64,000 bases of DNA from Bacteroidales bacterium (GTDB lineage: Bacteria > Bacteroidota > Bacteroidia > Bacteroidales > Muribaculaceae). The notes under the pieces were generated by a model. The model was not told the origin of the DNA. It worked only from the letters and a program-made list of their open reading frames with translations, and ran no database searches. Of this stretch, positions 1-6,642 are shown in pieces; within the stretch, counting starts at the first letter, position 1, and each line of letters opens with the position of its first letter. The position numbers and the translations under genes are program-made. The stretch spans positions 1 to 64,000 of the forward strand of contig QAMW01000025.1 of assembly GCA_003150235.1 (NCBI GenBank), read 5' to 3'.

Positions 1-1
1 T

Positions 2-2929
2 ATAACTAAACGTCTAATATATATATTTACAATTCTCTTGCTGGCGGCTTGCAGCGATGACGAGAAATACACGGTCGAGCCTATGGGCGATGACGACACC
101 ATCACCTTCTCCATCTCCATTCCGGAGCCGGAGAAGGTAGTGAGCCGCTCCGAAAAACCCGATGTTGATACCGAGCGCGCAATCAACGACCTGTCAGTGC
201 TGATCTACAATGCTGACGGCTCGTTGCTCCAGTCAGTGCTCAACGTCACCGACTTCACTAATAACGACACAAATAAGGATTCATTTACCAAAATCACCGT
301 TAAGCTCAACGATGACGCAAAAGCCCACCGCGACAACGTCACCGTCTACATCATCGCCAATGCCGGCGCGCTCCTCGACGACACCAACACAACCACTGTC
401 ACCGCCCTCCGTGGCGTGACCACCAAAGCCCCGCTCCCCGCAACCGATGGATTCATCATGTCGGGCATCGTGACGGGCAAACTCACCTCCGCATCGCTCC
501 TCACCAATAAGGTGACCCTTTACCGCACGGCAGCAAAATTCACCATCGCGTCAGCTGTAGGGGCGAGTGGAAGCTCGCCCGCCACCGGAGCAAGCAGCTT
601 CACCCTTAAAAGCACCGCCCTCTACAACGGCGCGACCGCCGGATATGTCATCGCCGGAGCCGAAAAAGACCTTTACGTCCCATCCAAGGGAGGTAGCACT
701 CAATTCAAGAAAGGTAGCGACAATTTCCTCCTCTACACCTACCCTTGCAAAAGTTCTGAAAGCGGCAACAACACCTGCCTTGTCGTAGGCGGCAAATACA
801 AGGGCATAGACGCATATTACCGCATAGACCTGAAGGACAGTGACACCGGCAATCGACTCGACATCAACCCTAACCACTGGTATGAGGTACGTATCAAGTC
901 GGTCAACAATCAGGGCTATCCCACGGCTGATGAAGCCGCGCGTCATCCCTCCGACATAGAGGTCGAAATCAAGGATCATACGCCAACGGTGCTTGACATG
1001 GCGTTTGACGGCATCCGCGAGCTTGGAGTGACCGACAGTATTACCAAAGGGGAAAGCAACACCGCTACCCTCACAGTGAAATATTACTCCGATATTGCCG
1101 AAGAGATGAATACTGTACCCACGATTAAATCTGATGTAAACTGGATTACAATCAGCGCGACAGGCACGCCACAACCGGATGACAATGGCGGCAAAGTCGT
1201 AGAATACACCGTCACATTCACCGAGGACGCTACCGAGCTGGGACTCGGCACACTTGAGGGTGCAATCACCGTCACCTGGCAGGGACTCGAACGCAAGACC
1301 GCAGTAGAATGGGTGCGACCCTTTAACGGTAAAGAAATATGCTCAACTACAACGCTTACCATAACCCCCACCGACGGCACAGGTAATAAGGTAATCACTG
1401 ACTACTGGACATTTCTTTCCGGCACCGGAACAGAAACGACAGCAGCGGGCGTAAGCCCCAAACTCTTCGGCGCGCAGCCCGACGACATGGGAGGCAAGGT
1501 GCGCAATGCCGGGTTCCATTTCCCGGTGATGTATGGAAAAAAGGATGTCACCACCACTCAAGCAAGATGGTCATACACCTACTATGTCGTGACCAGGCTC
1601 GAGACATCAAAATACACAATCACGCCATCGCTTAGCGACAACTATAACGGCTATATCAAATTTAAGAAAGAAGATGATGACAACGGTTATTATGCTTTCA
1701 CGCTGACCCGTGATGGCAATGCTGTCGGAAATGACGGCAGCGATGGCTCGGAAGAAAACGACTATAACTACTATATCGGCTCGCTGATTCTCTCAATCGA
1801 ACCCATCTCACAAAGAGAGGCGCCCAAAATAGCCCCGAAATATGTGTTTGACCTCTACCACACAGGATTTTTCCATTACGATACCGGCAATCATCGCAAA
1901 GACAGCCACGAGACAGGCTATTACTATTACGAGGTACTGCCTGTAGACGGAGCCACAGGTACACGCACTCGATATATTCTTGACCGCAACCTTGGTGCGA
2001 AAGCCGCCGGCATGTATATCCAGACCGCCGACGGAAGCAACCACATAAGCTCTTCAGAATGGCCGTTCGGTCCGGGTGAAAAGTCGGCGGGCGGATATTA
2101 TGAGGTGGCATACCAAGGTGATAATTTTACAGGACCGCAGATGTACGACGACGTGTGTCCTCCCGGCTACCGTGTGCCGCAGCAGCGCATGTGGGATGCC
2201 ATCCGCAATTCCAATAAATTCACAACTGCGCAGGCACAGGCATCGGCATCATATTTCCGCGCCGAGTACAAGACTACGCTTGATGTGGAACGCAACGGCG
2301 TGACTGAGAAAGAGACTATATATTTCCCCAAGTCGCGGTATATGGAAAACGGCAGCATGACCGGCGATGCAAACGCAGGCTACTACTGGAGTCAGACCGA
2401 GGCAGCCGGAACCGAGAAAGACGAGATAGGGCGCTGGCTCAAATCGCTCCAGATAACAGGAGAAGTGACATCCTATATCAACGGCAATGTCGAGACCTAC
2501 GGCATGTCGGTGCGCCCCATCAACGATATTGAGGATGAAGCCAACTACAACGTCACTTCCTTCAATGTCAAGGGAGCGACCCACGTATTTCTCTACACAG
2601 GTGACACAAAAGACAAGAACTATACGACCTCATGGCCGGGTCACGCCATCGGCAACTCCGACACCGCCGACAAGCAATTTTTCAACTTCGTGTATGAGTC
2701 AACAATCTACTCTGCTGCCAACCTGAAAGTAATCTTCAACTATGTCAAAGACGGCAAGATTACCACCATCAGCAAAAACGGCATCGATGGTCTACACGAC
2801 GGCGACACCTGGGCTCAAGGCTGGGACGTCTCCACCCTCGACAAATATATTAAATGCGACAAAGATAAATCAACAAGCCATATATGGGTTGGCAATGATA
2901 ATAATGAGAACAACATGCGTCAGCTGTAG
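2..2929 (+). CDS. Fimbrillin-like (Mfa/FimA-type) outer-membrane lipoprotein, 5'-partial, with FISUMP-like and CBM26-like C-terminal domains
   Basis: The frame is open from base 2 with no stop, and the visible N-terminus is the hydrophobic end of a signal peptide finishing in a lipobox (LLAAC, Cys codon at 50-52). The true start therefore lies just left of the window; a TTG at 38 is not convincing. After the lipid Cys come an acidic linker and a fimbrillin-like region (INDLSVLIYNADG, then VYIIANAG, GIVTGKL and LYRTAAKF), as in major and tip fimbrial subunits of Bacteroidales. A later part (about 2120-2530: CPPGYRVP, YYWSQTE, SVRPI) resembles FISUMP domains. The last 125 residues (THVFLYTGD, SWPGHAIG, LKVIFNY) resemble a CBM26-type starch-binding module, pointing to an adhesin role. 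A hairpin repeat lies in frame at 548-583, and the stop codon is supplied by a second copy. Family membership is firm; the C-terminal domain calls are by motif only. Confidence 0.8.
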   Translation: MTKRLIYIFTILLLAACSDDEKYTVEPMGDDDTITFSISIPEPEKVVSRSEKPDVDTERAINDLSVLIYNADGSLLQSVLNVTDFTNNDTNKDSFTKITVKLNDDAKAHRDNVTVYIIANAGALLDDTNTTTVTALRGVTTKAPLPATDGFIMSGIVTGKLTSASLLTNKVTLYRTAAKFTIASAVGASGSSPATGASSFTLKSTALYNGATAGYVIAGAEKDLYVPSKGGSTQFKKGSDNFLLYTYPCKSSESGNNTCLVVGGKYKGIDAYYRIDLKDSDTGNRLDINPNHWYEVRIKSVNNQGYPTADEAARHPSDIEVEIKDHTPTVLDMAFDGIRELGVTDSITKGESNTATLTVKYYSDIAEEMNTVPTIKSDVNWITISATGTPQPDDNGGKVVEYTVTFTEDATELGLGTLEGAITVTWQGLERKTAVEWVRPFNGKEICSTTTLTITPTDGTGNKVITDYWTFLSGTGTETTAAGVSPKLFGAQPDDMGGKVRNAGFHFPVMYGKKDVTTTQARWSYTYYVVTRLETSKYTITPSLSDNYNGYIKFKKEDDDNGYYAFTLTRDGNAVGNDGSDGSEENDYNYYIGSLILSIEPISQREAPKIAPKYVFDLYHTGFFHYDTGNHRKDSHETGYYYYEVLPVDGATGTRTRYILDRNLGAKAAGMYIQTADGSNHISSSEWPFGPGEKSAGGYYEVAYQGDNFTGPQMYDDVCPPGYRVPQQRMWDAIRNSNKFTTAQAQASASYFRAEYKTTLDVERNGVTEKETIYFPKSRYMENGSMTGDANAGYYWSQTEAAGTEKDEIGRWLKSLQITGEVTSYINGNVETYGMSVRPINDIEDEANYNVTSFNVKGATHVFLYTGDTKDKNYTTSWPGHAIGNSDTADKQFFNFVYESTIYSAANLKVIFNYVKDGKITTISKNGIDGLHDGDTWAQGWDVSTLDKYIKCDKDKSTSHIWVGNDNNENNMRQL
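548..583 (+). repeat. Hairpin repeat family A, copy 1 (inside the fimbrillin gene)
   Basis: GCGTCAGCTGTAGGGGC is followed by a 7-bp stem (561-567 with 574-580) around a TGGAAG loop. It is read through in frame as ASAVGASGSSPA within the fimbrillin-like protein. It matches copies 2 and 4 except for one compensated base pair in the stem. Confidence 0.85.
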
Positions 2930-2952
2930 GGGCGAATGGAAGTTCGCCCGCC
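2917..2952 (+). repeat. Hairpin repeat family A, copy 2 (provides the fimbrillin stop codon)
   Basis: The stem is GGGCGAA (2930-2936) with TTCGCCC (2943-2949) and the loop is TGGAAG. The TAG at 2927-2929 that ends the fimbrillin gene lies in the conserved GCTGTAGGGG segment. The 36-bp element is identical to copy 4. Confidence 0.85.
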
Positions 2953-2981
2953 CACATGCAAAGGGTCTCCATCCCGGGGAC

Positions 2982-3016
2982 GCGGGCTTGCTCCCACAAG
3001 CCCCTACAGCTACGCG
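2982..3016 (-). repeat. Hairpin repeat family A, copy 3 (inverted)
   Basis: Read on the - strand, CGCGTAGCTGTAGGGGC leads into a stem GGGCTTG/CAAGCCC with loop TGGGAG (arms 2984-2990 and 2997-3003). Three stem positions differ from copies 1 and 2, and all are compensated on the other arm. Confidence 0.8.
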
Positions 3017-3032
3017 ATGCAACCCTCCCTCC

Positions 3033-3063
3033 TCTGAAAACTGACAACTGAAAACTGACAACT
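3033..3063. repeat. Short A-rich tandem repeat family C, cluster 1
   Basis: Units of CTGAAAACTGA and CTGACAACTGA run head to tail. The same motif recurs at 3115, 3366 and 3664, each time next to a family A or B hairpin. Confidence 0.7.
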
Positions 3064-3076
3064 AAACAAAACAACC

Positions 3077-3112
3077 GCGTCAGCTGTAGGGGCGAATGGA
3101 AGTTCGCCCGCC
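3077..3112 (+). repeat. Hairpin repeat family A, copy 4
   Basis: Identical over 36 bp to copy 2, 160 bp away, in the same orientation. The stem is GGGCGAA/TTCGCCC with loop TGGAAG. Confidence 0.85.
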
Positions 3113-3114
3113 AC

Positions 3115-3154
3115 TCTGACAACTGAAAACTGACGACTGAAAACTGAAAACTGA
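3115..3154. repeat. Short A-rich tandem repeat family C, cluster 2
   Basis: Four to five tandem units of CTGA(A/C)AACTGA directly follow hairpin A copy 4. Confidence 0.7.
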
Positions 3155-3254
3155 ATATAATAAAACTGAAGATAGTTAGTTGAATTAGATTAGGTACTTA
3201 TAAATATCACTTTTCCAGTGTCTGTCTCGTGTTGGTCACGCGGCAGGCACGCAA

Positions 3255-3287
3255 CAGCGGCGGCCGGGTCTCTCCCGACTGCCGCTG
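3255..3287. terminator. GC-rich hairpin, possible terminator of the fimbrillin transcript
   Basis: CAGCGGC and GCCGCTG form the base of a roughly 14-bp imperfect stem closed by a TCTC loop, followed by CTTTCTAT. It lies about 330 bp past the fimbrillin stop. The short T tract makes intrinsic termination only plausible. A second small hairpin, TAACGAC/GTCGTTA, follows at 3329-3348. The rest of 2930-3719 consists of the A, B and C repeats listed separately, and I see no gene there. Confidence 0.45.
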
Positions 3288-3365
3288 CTTTCTATACCTC
3301 CTGTTCTGCTATCACCGACACGCTTCCCTAACGACCTTAAAGTCGTTAGAGCCATTAGAGTCCCA

Positions 3366-3396
3366 TCTGAAAACTGAAAGCTGAAATCTGAAAACT
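3366..3396. repeat. Short A-rich tandem repeat family C, cluster 3
   Basis: Units CTGAAAACTGAAAGCTGAAA sit immediately upstream of hairpin element B copy 1. Confidence 0.65.
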
Positions 3397-3400
3397 CACG

Positions 3401-3541
3401 CCCCTTCCCCGCAAGGGGATAATCCGTTTGTAGCCGTCGGTTGAGCGCAGCGATACCAACGGAAAGCGAGCCGACGCGCAGATGTTTCCGGAGGAATCAT
3501 CTCGGAGCAAGATTGATGATTCCCTGACGGGAAACATTTAA
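3401..3541 (+). repeat. Multi-hairpin repeat family B, copy 1
   Basis: Three stem-loops stand in a row. Hairpin 1 is CCCCTT/AAGGGG. Hairpin 2 is CCGTCGGT/ACCAACGG with conserved loop TGAGCGnAGCGAT. Hairpin 3 is nested, ATGTTTCC/GGAAACAT enclosing GGAATCATC/GATGATTCC. A copy with the same architecture lies at 22608-22738, and a two-hairpin copy is inverted at 3556-3611. Confidence 0.8.
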
Positions 3542-3555
3542 AAGGATGCCTTCCC

Positions 3556-3611
3556 CCGTGGGTTTCGCTTCGCTCAACCCACGGCTATTCATAGATTTTT
3601 CCTGCGGAAAA
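3556..3611 (-). repeat. Multi-hairpin repeat family B, copy 2 (inverted, hairpins 1 and 2 only)
   Basis: On the - strand TTTTCC-GCA-GGAAAA is followed by TAGCCGTGGGTTGAGCG and AGCGAAACCCACGG. Relative to copy 3 (CCGTCGGT/ACCGACGG) the fifth stem pair changes from C-G to G-C, so pairing is kept. Confidence 0.75.
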
Positions 3612-3631
3612 GTTAGAGGCATCAGGTTGAC

Positions 3632-3656
3632 AGGCGCCCTTCCGGACGCCCCTAAA
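3632..3656 (-). repeat. Hairpin repeat family A, copy 5 (divergent)
   Basis: The - strand reads CTTTAGGGGCGTC, loop CGGAAG, then GGCGCCT. The stem is retained through a G-U pair, but the 5' conserved GCGTCAGCTG part is missing. Confidence 0.6.
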
Positions 3657-3663
3657 GCCCCCA

Positions 3664-3691
3664 TCTGAAAACTGAAAACTGAAATCTGAAA
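3664..3691. repeat. Short A-rich tandem repeat family C, cluster 4
   Basis: Units of CTGAAAACTGA and CTGAAATCTGA lie just before the tRNA-Lys promoter. Confidence 0.65.
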
Positions 3692-3719
3692 GCACCGCTC
3701 CAAAAAAGTTCAAAAAAAT

Positions 3720-3750
3720 TTTGCAGATTCCAAAAATCTCCTTACCTTTG
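3720..3750 (+). promoter_or_regulatory. Promoter of tRNA-Lys
   Basis: A -33 TTTG (3720-3723) is followed after 19 bases by TAccTTTG (3743-3750). This is the standard Bacteroidetes primary sigma-factor pattern, and it ends about 22 bases before the tRNA 5' end. Confidence 0.8.
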
Positions 3751-3771
3751 CATCGCAAAAGCAAAAGAGCT

Positions 3772-3844
3772 GACTCCGTAGCTCAGTTGGTAGAGCAAAT
3801 GACTCTTAATCATTGGGTCGAGAGTTCGAGCCTCTCCGGGGTCA
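3772..3844 (+). tRNA. tRNA-Lys (anticodon CUU)
   Basis: The cloverleaf is complete. The acceptor stem is GACTCCG/CGGGGTC with one U-G pair, the D arm is GCTC..GAGC, and the anticodon stem is AATGA/TCATT with loop CTCTTAA, giving anticodon CTT at 3805-3807. The T arm is GAGAG-TTCGAGC-CTCTC and the discriminator is A at 3844. CCA is not encoded. The 3' end is the boundary of the hicAB islet: its last bases are duplicated at 4888-4903. Confidence 0.95.
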
Positions 3845-3848
3845 CAAA
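3833..3848 (+). repeat. Left 16-bp direct repeat of the hicAB islet (tRNA 3' end, attL-like)
   Basis: TCTCCGGGGTCACAAA spans the end of the T arm, the acceptor strand and four bases beyond the tRNA. A perfect copy lies 1,055 bp downstream. Duplication of a tRNA 3' end is the usual footprint of tyrosine-recombinase integration, but no integrase is present between the copies. Confidence 0.75.
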
Positions 3849-3869
3849 GCTAAACGGCAAAATCAAGCA

Positions 3870-3903
3870 AATCGCTGAAACTAAGACAGTTTCAGCGATT
3901 TTT
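3870..3903 (+). terminator. Intrinsic terminator now serving tRNA-Lys
   Basis: A perfect 12-bp stem, AATCGCTGAAAC (3870-3881) with GTTTCAGCGATT (3889-3900), has a 7-base loop and is followed by TTTG. It lies inside the islet. The terminator that would directly follow the repeat copy at the far end is at 4901-4934. The remainder, 3904-4066, shows no gene. Confidence 0.75.
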
Positions 3904-4066
3904 GTAATGTCCCCATTCAGCAAAATAAAGCATATTGTTGTATCTCCACAAACGGGATACGGCTTAACAAACTTTTATGGTTTAAAATACTTGCTGCCTA
4001 CTTCCACATCGTCCTTCCGAAAGAACGCCATTTATCCACGCCTTCACGAACTTTCATATCCATAGA

Positions 4067-4098
4067 TTTGTTTTGCAACTAAAATTTAGTTACTTTTG
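4067..4098 (+). promoter_or_regulatory. hicAB promoter
   Basis: TTTG (4067-4070), a 20-base spacer, then TActTTTG (4091-4098) place transcription start a few bases before the hicA ATG at 4117. There is no visible Shine-Dalgarno sequence. Confidence 0.75.
4077..4091. promoter_or_regulatory. Candidate HicB operator
   Basis: AACTAAA-A-TTTAGTT is a perfect 15-bp palindrome lying between the -33 and -7 boxes of the hicAB promoter. HicB proteins with a ribbon-helix-helix domain commonly repress their own promoter at such sites, so binding here would block RNA polymerase. The position and symmetry are seen; the binding is inferred. Confidence 0.65.
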
Positions 4099-4116
4099 TG
4101 CCAATATTATAAATGA

Positions 4117-4371
4117 ATGGGAACAAAAGAAAAATTGATAGCCCGTTTCTCGGCGCTCCCCAATGACTTCACATGGGAGGAAATGAGGCGTCTGCTTGTC
4201 GCTTTGGGATATGTTCCGGGCAATAAAGGCAAGACTTCCGGCTCCCGCGTAATTTTCAAAGGTGAGGGAATGAAGCCGATAATGCTTCACAAACCGCATC
4301 CGGGAAATATCATCAAAGGATACGTTATGAAACAGGTTTATGATTATCTTAAAAACGAAGGACTGATATGA
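4117..4371 (+). CDS. hicA: HicA-family mRNA interferase toxin
   Basis: This 84-aa protein fits the small HicA double-stranded-RNA-binding-like fold. HicA toxins cleave mRNA and tmRNA and are held inactive by HicB. The signature GSRVIF followed by MLHKPHPG contains the conserved catalytic His region near residues 57-61. ATG 4117 is chosen because the frame begins there directly after the promoter; the ATG at 4113 is in another frame. The gene overlaps hicB by 4 bp (ATGA), so the two are translationally coupled. The pair is the only cargo of a 1.05-kb islet in the tRNA-Lys 3' end. Confidence 0.88.
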   Translation: MGTKEKLIARFSALPNDFTWEEMRRLLVALGYVPGNKGKTSGSRVIFKGEGMKPIMLHKPHPGNIIKGYVMKQVYDYLKNEGLI

Positions 4372-4706
4372 ATACATTGAAATATAAGGATTTTATCGGC
4401 TCGGTCGCATTCAGCGAGGCCGACGGCGTATTTTTCGGCAAAATCGAAGGTATTGACGGTCTTGTGAATTTTGAGGGCGAAAGCGTAGCCGAACTCACCA
4501 ACGCCTTTCATGAGGCGGTTGACGATTACCTTGCTTATTGCACCGAGGAAGGCATCGAACCCCACAAGAGCTATTCCGGCTCGCTTAACGTACGCCTTAC
4601 TCCCGACATACACACCCGCGTGGCATATCTTGCCAAACAAGCAGGCGTTTCAATCAATTCATTCATACGCACTGCCGTTGAAAAACAGATTGCCGCCATG
4701 CTCTGA
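4368..4706 (+). CDS. hicB: HicB-family antitoxin
   Basis: The 112-aa antitoxin has an N-terminal HicB domain (YKDFIGSVAFSEADGVFFGK, then EGESVAELTNAFHEAVDDYL). Its C-terminal ribbon-helix-helix segment runs from about residue 66 (LNVRLTPDIHTRV, then SINSFIRTAVEKQIA). The first part binds and blocks HicA; the RHH part binds DNA and most likely represses the promoter at the palindrome 4077-4091. It starts within the last codon of hicA. The RHH type of C-terminus distinguishes it from HTH-type HicB proteins. Confidence 0.88.
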   Translation: MNTLKYKDFIGSVAFSEADGVFFGKIEGIDGLVNFEGESVAELTNAFHEAVDDYLAYCTEEGIEPHKSYSGSLNVRLTPDIHTRVAYLAKQAGVSINSFIRTAVEKQIAAML

Positions 4707-4887
4707 CGGTATGATATTTTAACGCCATAGATGCTTGGTAATCGGCGCAAAAGCGTTAACTCTGCATTACCCCAATGGAAACAATGGGAAGAACATTGAA
4801 ATAGTGCCGTGTGCAATTCGTGAACAACGGATATAACGACATTACAATATTCGGAATACTACTTAGTTACAACGATACACCCCGGTT

Positions 4888-4903
4888 TCTCCGGGGTCAC
4901 AAA
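4888..4903 (+). repeat. Right 16-bp direct repeat of the hicAB islet (attR-like)
   Basis: TCTCCGGGGTCACAAA is repeated exactly. ACCCCGG stands just before it, making ACCCCGG-TTTCT-CCGGGGT, an inverted-repeat core like recombinase core sites. No further tRNA sequence remains on its left. The 180 bases between hicB and this repeat hold no recognisable gene. Confidence 0.7.
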
Positions 4904-4934
4904 AAAGGTTGTGTCAATGGCACGACCTTTTTTT
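4901..4934 (+). terminator. Displaced original terminator of tRNA-Lys
   Basis: AAAAAAGGTTGTG (4901-4913) pairs with CACGACCTTTTTT (from 4921) with one G-U, closed by TCAATGG and ending in a T7 run. It directly follows the right repeat, as expected if it once followed the tRNA itself. It may now end the hicAB transcript. Confidence 0.75.
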
Positions 4935-4941
4935 ATGTGCC

Positions 4942-4983
4942 GGGCGCCCTTCCCTGCATCGCGGGCGCCCCTACAGCTACGCG
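4942..4983 (-). repeat. Hairpin repeat family A, copy 6, with adjacent hairpin
   Basis: On the - strand GCGTAGCTGTAGGGGC leads into GGGCGCCC arms separated by 13 bases that contain GGGAA, a longer loop than in the other copies. Next to it, at 4994-5011, lies another perfect stem, GTTGCCC-GACA-GGGCAAC. Confidence 0.7.
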
Positions 4984-5044
4984 CTGACAACTCGTTGCCC
5001 GACAGGGCAACGCCATCGCGCATCGCGGGTGCGCAACGCCGCAT

Positions 5045-5093
5045 TGGGTAAACGGCTTTGTCGCTTTTGACTTTATGTCGTTCTGTATCTTTG
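5045..5093 (+). repeat. Repeat family D, copy 1
   Basis: TGGGTAAAC, then a TTGTnGCTTnTGACTTTATGTC segment, then TGTATCTTTG. It is closely matched at 22396-22452. The end looks like a -7 box (TATCTTTG), but no TTTG stands at the right distance, so promoter activity is uncertain. Confidence 0.6.
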
Positions 5094-5147
5094 CAGATGG
5101 TGGCAGGGCGTAAAATCTTGGGAGTCATACTGAATTATCGGAATGCA

Positions 5148-5179
5148 TTTGCAAAATCGGGAATAATTATTTATCTTTG
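5148..5179 (+). promoter_or_regulatory. Promoter of the 17-kb E1/E2/JAB-Clp-caspase operon
   Basis: TTTG (5148-5151), an exact 20-base spacer and TAtcTTTG (5172-5179) match the Bacteroidetes consensus. Transcription would begin near 5186, giving a leader of about 145 bases before the first ATG at 5332. No equally good promoter was noticed inside the operon, though I did not search it exhaustively. Confidence 0.75.
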
Positions 5180-5298
5180 GACAGATTCTTTACAACAGTC
5201 GTGACAATTATGCCTGACGGTTGCCAAGCCTTTATCTAAAAGTGCTGACCTTAAAGGATTTACGAGAATAACACCAATTAGTTATAAATTTCATAAAC

Positions 5299-5316
5299 GA
5301 CAAAATTCATTTTGTC
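5299..5316. promoter_or_regulatory. Inverted repeat in the operon leader
   Basis: GACAAAA-TTCA-TTTTGTC is a perfect 7-bp inverted repeat 15 bases before the first start codon. It could be a repressor site or a leader hairpin acting on translation. Confidence 0.4.
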
Positions 5317-5331
5317 AAACGCTCGGACCGG

Positions 5332-5781
5332 ATGGAGAAAGTACCTGACCATAAAGAGATTATCAACGCCATAATCGAATTCGGAAACACACCCGCCTCT
5401 GACACTCCGGATTATCGCGCCCGTCAGAATGAGCTGCTACGGCAGGTCGATGTCGACATAGAGCGCGGGCAAACCGGCATGTGGGTCTGCAAAGCGTTGC
5501 TTGAGTCGTGCCGCGACTGGTCGACATGCGAAATAACCTATCCCGACCGCTTCAAGCGTCTGCTACTCGAAGCGATAGATCACGGCGCCCTCGCTCCCGA
5601 CGACATCATAGGCTGGGACTGGATGGATGTTGCTGTCCGCAACAACGATCCCGCGGAGTTCATGGACGACACTCTCCGCTTCTTCGAACTTCTCGCCGAT
5701 GCCGGCGAAAACGGCATCTCGGGAGCATTTGACATCATGGATATGATATGGGAGCCTGAAAACTGCCAGGAAGAGGATTAA
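5332..5781 (+). CDS. Uncharacterised helical protein, first gene of the operon
   Basis: The 149-aa protein is soluble, acidic and apparently all-helical, with no signal peptide or membrane segment. I recognise no domain. Landmarks are three Trp-containing stretches (GMWVCKALLESCRDW, IIGWDWMDVAV, DMIWEPENC). It is followed after 25 bases by the 271-aa gene and is preceded only by the promoter and leader, so it is the first product of the cluster. The amphipathic helices would suit an adaptor or scaffold, which is speculation. The ATG at 5332 is the first in frame. Confidence 0.7.
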   Translation: MEKVPDHKEIINAIIEFGNTPASDTPDYRARQNELLRQVDVDIERGQTGMWVCKALLESCRDWSTCEITYPDRFKRLLLEAIDHGALAPDDIIGWDWMDVAVRNNDPAEFMDDTLRFFELLADAGENGISGAFDIMDMIWEPENCQEED

Positions 5782-5806
5782 CCATTACCAGAAAAATACG
5801 CTTGCA

Positions 5807-6622
5807 ATGACCATAGACGAATTTTACACCCGGCTGATGTCCCTTACCGGTAACAGGGATAGGCGTGTCGAAGAGCGCATCGACGCGGCGCTTAAACTGC
5901 TGCAGCAGGCGAAGCCTGAGGATGAGGTGACGGCAGCCCGTTTTGAAAGCATAACCTACGGAGTCATCACATCCATGCTCGACAAGGAAAACTCCGGACA
6001 CGCATACGACGTCGAGATGCTGCAGGCACTCACACTATCCGCCGAGTCGATGATAAGGGGACAGTTAGAGCGCTCGCTAAAGGATTTCCGCAAAGGCGTA
6101 TATCCTCTCATCGACGGGGGAAGAGTGCCGTTTGCCACGCTGGTGGAAGCCGTCGGTCGCATAGTGGCGGCGCTTCGCTCGACGGTGTTCAACCATGACC
6201 GTTACGGTATTCTCGACGCGTTCATCCGCCATGCGGCAAAAGTAGCCGATGCCGGGGAGGAATATGACCGGGAAGCGGTTGCCGACATGTCGAGGGAACT
6301 ATACCGGCTCGACAATCTGCTCTCCATACATGGGGCTGACGACGAAGCAATATTGAAATTTATCTCCGAGGAGGAGTTGCTGGAAATCAGAGAGCACCCG
6401 CAGGAGGGGGAACTGAAAAAGGACCGGGTCGAATACTCACGCCGATGGGAGGATGTGTATTACGATGTCGAGGACGAGCTTGACGAGATGTTTGCTGAGA
6501 CACCCCGCCGGATGGGATTCTGCTTTGAATACTGGCAGGCAAAAGCCGACCTGCTCGCCCGTAAATACCGAATACTCTGGCGCAATCCCCATGAGATGAA
6601 TCCCAATGTGATATTTGACTGA
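5807..6622 (+). CDS. Uncharacterised helical protein, paralogue of the 17513-18334 product
   Basis: This 271-aa acidic, alpha-helical cytoplasmic protein has a distinctive C-terminal block of about 70 residues: KDRVEYSRRWEDVYYDVEDE, then PRRMGFCFEYW, then MNPNVIFD at the very end. The same block closes the 273-aa protein at 17513 (KDPVEYT, APRHMGFCFRYW, MNPGVMFD), and the rest aligns helix by helix. The two copies bracket the conjugation core of the operon. The invariant C-terminal end suggests a fixed interaction surface. I do not recognise the family and assign no function. Confidence 0.75.
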   Translation: MTIDEFYTRLMSLTGNRDRRVEERIDAALKLLQQAKPEDEVTAARFESITYGVITSMLDKENSGHAYDVEMLQALTLSAESMIRGQLERSLKDFRKGVYPLIDGGRVPFATLVEAVGRIVAALRSTVFNHDRYGILDAFIRHAAKVADAGEEYDREAVADMSRELYRLDNLLSIHGADDEAILKFISEEELLEIREHPQEGELKKDRVEYSRRWEDVYYDVEDELDEMFAETPRRMGFCFEYWQAKADLLARKYRILWRNPHEMNPNVIFD

Positions 6623-6642
6623 ACTGACTCAAACGAAAAGAA

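Noticed and set aside
3033..3691. CRISPR array from CTGAAAACTGA units
   Set aside because: Units are about 10 bp, directly abutting, with no unique spacers and no cas genes.
3721..4065. Open frame of 114 codons over the tRNA-Lys
   Set aside because: It covers the tRNA, its promoter and its terminator, and the protein has no recognisable features.
4859..5128. 89-codon open frame on the - strand through the repeat cluster
   Set aside because: It consists of the terminator, family A hairpin and family D repeat translated by chance.
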